Positions 60,340 through 64,000 of a DNA stretch of 64,000 bases are shown here, one piece after another; position 1 is the stretch's first letter, and each line of letters opens with the position of its first letter. The notes beneath the pieces were generated by a model. The model was not told where the DNA came from. It saw only the letters and a program-made list of their open reading frames with translations, and did no database searches. The stretch lies in the NCBI RefSeq assembly GCF_012034175.1, contig NZ_JAATEJ010000003.1:398216-462215 (forward strand), written 5' to 3'. Source of the stretch: Actinacidiphila epipremni. Its GTDB lineage: Bacteria; Actinomycetota; Actinomycetes; Streptomycetales; Streptomycetaceae. Made by a program: the position numbers and the translations under genes.

Positions 60340-62397
60340 GTGCCGCGACGCGGGCCGGAGGGGCGGACGGGGATACGGCGGCGGGCGGCGGCCTTCCCGG
60401 CGGGCGTACGGCGGCGGGGCGCGGCTCTGCGCGACGGCGTGCGGCACGGTGTGCGGCACCCGCGGGCGGGGCTGCGGGCCGCGGGCCGGGCGCTGCGTCC
60501 GCGCTATCCGCGGCCCGGGCGGCGCGGGGTGCGCCGCTGGCTGCCCTCGGGGCGGCAGGCGGCGCTGGCCTGCTGCTGGGTGCTGGCGCTGCTCGCCGGC
60601 CTGGTCGGCTACGGCTACCAGCACACCCGCATCCCCGCCGACCTCAACGCCTTCGCCACCCAGCAGGACAACGTCTACTACTGGGCCGACGGTACCGAGA
60701 TGGCCCGCGTCGGCCCGATCGACCGGCAGTCCATGCCGCTCAGCCGCATCCCGAAGGCCACCCAGAACGCCGTGCTGGCCGCCGAGGACGCGTCCTTCTA
60801 CTCCGACCCCGGCATCTCCGTGAAGGGCATCGCCCGCGCGGTGGCGTCCATGGCGACCGGCGGCGAGACGGAGGGCGGCTCCACCATCACCCAGCAGTAC
60901 GTCAAGAACGTCTACCTCAACCAGGACCGCACCCTGTCCCGCAAGGCCACCGAGATCTTCCTCGCGGTCAAGCTCGACCGGAAGCTCAGCAAGGACACCA
61001 TCCTCGACGGCTACCTCAACACCAGCTGGTTCGGCCGCGGCGCCTACGGCGTCCAGCGCGCCGCCAAGGCGTACTACGGCAAGGACGTCTCCCAACTCAC
61101 CGTCAGCGAAAGCGCGTTCATCGCCGCCCTGCTCAAGGGCGGCGGGCTCTACGACCCGGCGGTCAGCGCCGCGAACCACAAGCGTGCCGTGCAGCGCTGG
61201 TCGTGGGTGCTGGACCGGATGGTGCGCACCGGCCACCTCTCGCGCGCCGACCGGGCCCGTATCACCGCCTTCCCCGAACCGCTCCCGCCGCCCCGCCCGG
61301 CCGGGCTCGGCGGCCAGACCGGCTACCTCGTCGACACCGCCCGCGCGTACATCGCGGCGCACAGCGGCATCACCGACGAGGAGTTCGACCGCGGCGGCTA
61401 CCAGATCTACACGACCTTCGACAAACCCCGGGTGGACGCGCTCACCTCCGCCGTCCAGGGCCGGCTCGCCGCGCTGCGCCCGGCCGGCCGCGCCGCCGAC
61501 CGCGACGTCCGGGTCGGCGCGGCCTCGGTCGGCACCGACGGCCGTATCCTCGCCCTCTACGGCGGCCCGGGCTACGTCACGCAGGGCTTCGACGACGCCA
61601 ACATCTCCATCGTGCCCGTCGGCACCGCCTACGCGCCCTTCGTCTACGCCGCGGGCCTGCGCGACGGCGTCCAGCTGGTCCGCGACGCGCCCCGTACCCC
61701 CGTCACCCCCGGCACGCTCTACGACGGCGACGACAGGACGCCCGTCATGACGCCCGAGGGCCCGTACTGGAGCCTGGACGGGAAGATCGTGAAGGTGGCC
61801 AACGACGGCGGCCGTTCATGGGGGAGGATCCCGCTGCGGGAGGCGGTCGCGAACGGCGTCAACACGCCGATCGTGCAGCTCGGGATGGATGTCGGGATCG
61901 ACCGGGTGCGCAAGGCGTCGGTGGACGCCGGGCTGCTGCCGGACAGCGGATTCGCCGAGCAGATACCGCAGTTCTCGCTCGGCACCGCCACGCCGAGCCC
62001 GATCCGGGTCGCCGGCGCCTACGCCACCTTCGCCGCACGCGGTACGCACACCGACCCGTACTCGGTGCTGCGCGTCACCCGCGACGGCGAGCGCGTGCCC
62101 GTGCAAGGCCCGGCCGTCACGCACCCGTTCAGCCCCACGGTGGCCGGCGAGGTGGGCGACGCGCTCGCCCGCGGCGGCGGCCTGGCCGGCGTCGAGGGGA
62201 CCGCGCCGGACAACACCTCGGCCTACTACGCCGGTTACGACACGTCGGCAGCAACGGCCGTCGCCCTCTTCCGTATCGACCCCAAGACGCAGCAACTCCA
62301 GCCGCTCACCGGCACGACCGGCAGCCGCGAGCCCGAGCACACCGGCAGCCGCTTCCCGGCGCAGATCTGGTCGGCGTACGTGGCGGCGACGCACTGA
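60340..62397 (+). CDS. Class A penicillin-binding protein with degenerate transpeptidase domain
   Basis: 685 aa from GTG 60340 (GGGAGGTGG upstream). Arg-rich cytoplasmic tail, one membrane helix (about 70-92), GT51 glycosyltransferase domain with catalytic AAEDASF (E149) and GGSTITQQYVKN. The transpeptidase domain is recognisable by length and flanks but all active-site motifs are changed: SxxK reads TAYA (429-432), SxN reads GVN (506-508), KTG reads VEG (618-620). It should polymerise glycan strands but should not cross-link or bind beta-lactam covalently. Neighbours (amidase, deacetylases) also concern the cell wall. Confidence 0.9.
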   Translation: MPRRGPEGRTGIRRRAAAFPAGVRRRGAALRDGVRHGVRHPRAGLRAAGRALRPRYPRPGRRGVRRWLPSGRQAALACCWVLALLAGLVGYGYQHTRIPADLNAFATQQDNVYYWADGTEMARVGPIDRQSMPLSRIPKATQNAVLAAEDASFYSDPGISVKGIARAVASMATGGETEGGSTITQQYVKNVYLNQDRTLSRKATEIFLAVKLDRKLSKDTILDGYLNTSWFGRGAYGVQRAAKAYYGKDVSQLTVSESAFIAALLKGGGLYDPAVSAANHKRAVQRWSWVLDRMVRTGHLSRADRARITAFPEPLPPPRPAGLGGQTGYLVDTARAYIAAHSGITDEEFDRGGYQIYTTFDKPRVDALTSAVQGRLAALRPAGRAADRDVRVGAASVGTDGRILALYGGPGYVTQGFDDANISIVPVGTAYAPFVYAAGLRDGVQLVRDAPRTPVTPGTLYDGDDRTPVMTPEGPYWSLDGKIVKVANDGGRSWGRIPLREAVANGVNTPIVQLGMDVGIDRVRKASVDAGLLPDSGFAEQIPQFSLGTATPSPIRVAGAYATFAARGTHTDPYSVLRVTRDGERVPVQGPAVTHPFSPTVAGEVGDALARGGGLAGVEGTAPDNTSAYYAGYDTSAATAVALFRIDPKTQQLQPLTGTTGSREPEHTGSRFPAQIWSAYVAATH

Positions 62398-62416
62398 GGC
62401 GCCCCGCGCGCCGGGC

Positions 62417-63157
62417 TCAGCCCGGGTAGGTCGCCTTGGCGCGCAGGGCCGCGGCGGTCTTGCGTATCCACGGCAGGGCGTCGTAGAGGGCCTGGCCCGG
62501 GCAGTCGGTCTCGTAGACGTCGCGGTGGCCGGAGACGACGTTGAGCGAGACCGCCGTGCCCTTGGGGAAGCGGCTGCCGTCATTGCTGGACACCAGCCGG
62601 ACGTGGCCGAGCGGGCTCACCGACGGGTCGAGCTTCCAGGCGGCTATCTCGGCGATCGCCCGCAGCATCGGCTGCGGCACGGGCTGGCCGGGCCCGAAGT
62701 TGCCGAGCGCCGCTATGCCGAGGGTGTCGGTGTTGAAGCCCTCGGTGTGGGCGCCGCGCACGTCCCGGTCGATGCTGCCGGTGCGGCCCTCGTAGATGCC
62801 GCCGCAGCGGTCGACGACGAAGTTGTAGCCGAGGTCGTCCCAGCCCAGCGCGATGTGCCGCTGTTCGAGGGCGAGCAGCATCGCCGGGACGTCCTTGGCG
62901 CAGTCGTAGTCGTTGGGGTTGTCGGTGTGGTGGATGAAGACCGCGCGCACCGACCGGTCGTAGACCAGCCCGGCGCGCACCGACGCCTGGTCGGCGTGCC
63001 AGCCCGCGCGCCCGACGATGACCGGCCGCAGCACCGCCGGGTGCAGCACGGCACGCGGGTGCGTCGGCCCCTGCACCGGGCGTCCCGGTGTGGAGCACGC
63101 CCCCAGGAAGACCAGCGCCGTCAGACCCGACAGCAGCATGGCCCGGTACGACTGCAT
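62417..63157 (-). CDS. PGRP-type N-acetylmuramoyl-L-alanine amidase lipoprotein
   Basis: 246 aa from ATG 63157 (GGAGG 9 nt upstream). Lipobox LGAC (C21). PGRP/amidase_2 domain with zinc ligand FIHHTDN, LGYNFVVDRCGGIYEGR, and VSGHRDVYETDCPG (His and Cys ligands). Expected to cleave the lactyl-peptide bond of peptidoglycan at the cell surface. Convergent with the PBP gene, 19 nt apart. Confidence 0.87.
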   Translation of the reverse strand: MQSYRAMLLSGLTALVFLGACSTPGRPVQGPTHPRAVLHPAVLRPVIVGRAGWHADQASVRAGLVYDRSVRAVFIHHTDNPNDYDCAKDVPAMLLALEQRHIALGWDDLGYNFVVDRCGGIYEGRTGSIDRDVRGAHTEGFNTDTLGIAALGNFGPGQPVPQPMLRAIAEIAAWKLDPSVSPLGHVRLVSSNDGSRFPKGTAVSLNVVSGHRDVYETDCPGQALYDALPWIRKTAAALRAKATYPG

Positions 63158-63275
63158 GCCCACCAGCCTCCGGCCGAACCGGGGGTACGGACAGCCGCCG
63201 CACGCCGTTCGGGTGAACGCTGCCGCGCTGACCTGCGGGTTCGCCCCGCAGGACCAGGGGCGCTCAGCCGGGCTC

Positions 63276-63917
63276 TCAGCAGCGGCGGGCCGGGCCCGTG
63301 AAGTGCCAGCCGCGGGCCGCGAGCCGGGGCAGCAGCGCCTCGACGGCCTCGACGGTCTGCGAGCGGTCGCCGCCCCCGTCGTGCAGCAGCACCACCGCGC
63401 CGGGCGTGAGCCGGCTCTCCACCCGCCGGACCAGCTCCTGCGTGCCGGGCGGCTCCCAGTCCTCGGCCGCGACCCGCCAGCCGAGCGGCACCATGCCGAG
63501 CCGCCGGGCCACCTCGGGGGTGCGGCCCCAGCTGCCGAAGGGGGCCCGGAAGTACGGGACGGCGACCCCGGGCACGGCCGCCCTGATCGCCGCCGAGGTC
63601 TGCTCCAGGTCCTCGCGGATCCGCTCCTGCGGCCAGTCCGCCATGTCGTCGTGGTGCATGCCGTGGTTGCCCAGCTGGTGGCCGTCCGCCACGATCGCCC
63701 GGACGATCTCCGGGTGCGCGAGCGCGTGCGCGCCCCAGAGGCAGAAGACCGCCGTGACCCCGCGCTCCTTGAGCACGGACAGCAGACGGGGGGTGTGGAC
63801 CGGATGCGGACCGTCGTCGAAGGTCAGCGCCAGGTACGAACCGACCTGGCGGGTGGACTCGACGACGGGTGCCGCGCGGCCGATACGGCCGGTCGGTCCC
63901 TCTGCTGTGGTGGTCAC
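63276..63917 (-). CDS. NodB-type polysaccharide deacetylase
   Basis: 213 aa from GTG 63917 with AGGAG 7 nt upstream. Intact metal site: LTFDDGPH (catalytic Asp plus metal Asp) and LGNHGMHHDD (two His), then FRAPFGSWG, and VVLLHDGGG at the end. No signal peptide is evident, so it may be cytosolic or non-classically exported. It contrasts with the ligand-poor deacetylase at 51553. A 15-bp palindrome lies upstream. Confidence 0.88.
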   Translation of the reverse strand: MTTTAEGPTGRIGRAAPVVESTRQVGSYLALTFDDGPHPVHTPRLLSVLKERGVTAVFCLWGAHALAHPEIVRAIVADGHQLGNHGMHHDDMADWPQERIREDLEQTSAAIRAAVPGVAVPYFRAPFGSWGRTPEVARRLGMVPLGWRVAAEDWEPPGTQELVRRVESRLTPGAVVLLHDGGGDRSQTVEAVEALLPRLAARGWHFTGPARRC

Positions 63918-63958
63918 GGCGGTGCTCCTGTCGTGCGTACTACCGATGGTGCGGATGG

Positions 63959-63973
63959 TATGCCGTCGGCATA
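63959..63973. promoter_or_regulatory. Palindromic operator TATGCCG-T-CGGCATA
   Basis: Perfect 7-bp inverted repeat around one base, 42 nt upstream of the deacetylase GTG at 63917. The end of the window cuts off the region further upstream, so the target gene pair is not fully visible. Confidence 0.55.
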
Positions 63974-64000
63974 GGCCGTTTCTGCACAATCGGCATGATC

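Noticed and set aside
1..64000. tRNA, rRNA and CRISPR arrays
   Set aside because: No cloverleaf-like sequences with CCA-proximal stems, no rRNA signatures and no spaced direct repeats of CRISPR type were found by eye; tRNAscan-SE or a CRISPR finder would be decisive.

Overview
The window is very GC-rich (roughly 70% or more G+C by eye, strong G/C bias at third codon positions), dense with GTG/TTG starts, 4-nt ATGA/GTGA gene overlaps, Sec/Tat lipoproteins, Scr1-type XRE regulators and a GH46 chitosanase. This is a Streptomyces or close relative chromosome. A perfect ParB site (parS, 46092-46105) inside a permease gene suggests that the segment lies in the origin-proximal core, not in a terminal arm. 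No rRNA, tRNA, CRISPR array or intact transposon was seen.

Layout. 1-1658: nucleotide-metabolism mini-operon (nucleoside deoxyribosyltransferase-like, dNMP kinase-like, MazG-like). 1956-9765: Cys/His-repeat lipoprotein, MacA/MacB-like tripartite export system, membrane-anchored DUF5666-like protein and an OmpR-type two-component system. 9747-11965: PD-(D/E)XK nuclease-like protein next to a Phd/PIN toxin-antitoxin pair. 11999-19252: metabolic and housekeeping genes (FucU mutarotase, chitosanase with a perfect CsnR-like operator, DUF2277, LysE exporter, aldo-keto reductase, histidine phosphatase, VOC protein, methyltransferase, deaminase), ending with a 5'-truncated RibD-C reductase pseudogene.

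19982-25761 is the most exciting region: a divergent XRE/TPR regulator and ATP-binding regulator lead into a lasso-peptide cluster. It encodes a 45-aa precursor not visible as a long ORF (core GQGSGRSEDKRRAYNS), an asparagine-synthetase-like cyclase, a fused RRE/transglutaminase-like leader peptidase and a GNAT acetyltransferase. Core sequence and GNAT point to the albusnodin-like, lysine-acetylated lasso family. The GNAT has no usable ATG/GTG/TTG start but has a well-spaced Shine-Dalgarno before an ATC codon.

26377-31415: structured leader, two tiny membrane ORFs (one is KdpF), then kdpA-kdpB-kdpC for high-affinity K+ uptake. 31553-40650: two aldo-keto reductases, a PemK-like toxin-family protein, an APC permease, a PH-like acidic protein, an LPG-flippase-like protein and an Scr1-type regulatory locus. 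40833-46632: NarL-type two-component system beside an ABC exporter, separated by a 7-copy 14-nt tandem repeat. 46788-49154: zinc-ribbon protein and a three-domain ABC-ATPase/SpoIIE-phosphatase/anti-sigma-kinase fusion. 49258-64000: secreted and envelope functions (S53 peptidase, three NodB-family proteins, one lacking two metal ligands, an AfsQ1/Q2/lipoprotein-like operon, PGRP/amidase lipoprotein) and a class A PBP whose transpeptidase domain has lost all three catalytic motifs while its glycosyltransferase domain looks intact.

Regulation is visible as several long perfect terminator hairpins, three AT-rich palindromic operators, and at least five genes with a TAnnnT -10 hexamer 6-8 nt before the start codon (likely leaderless transcripts).
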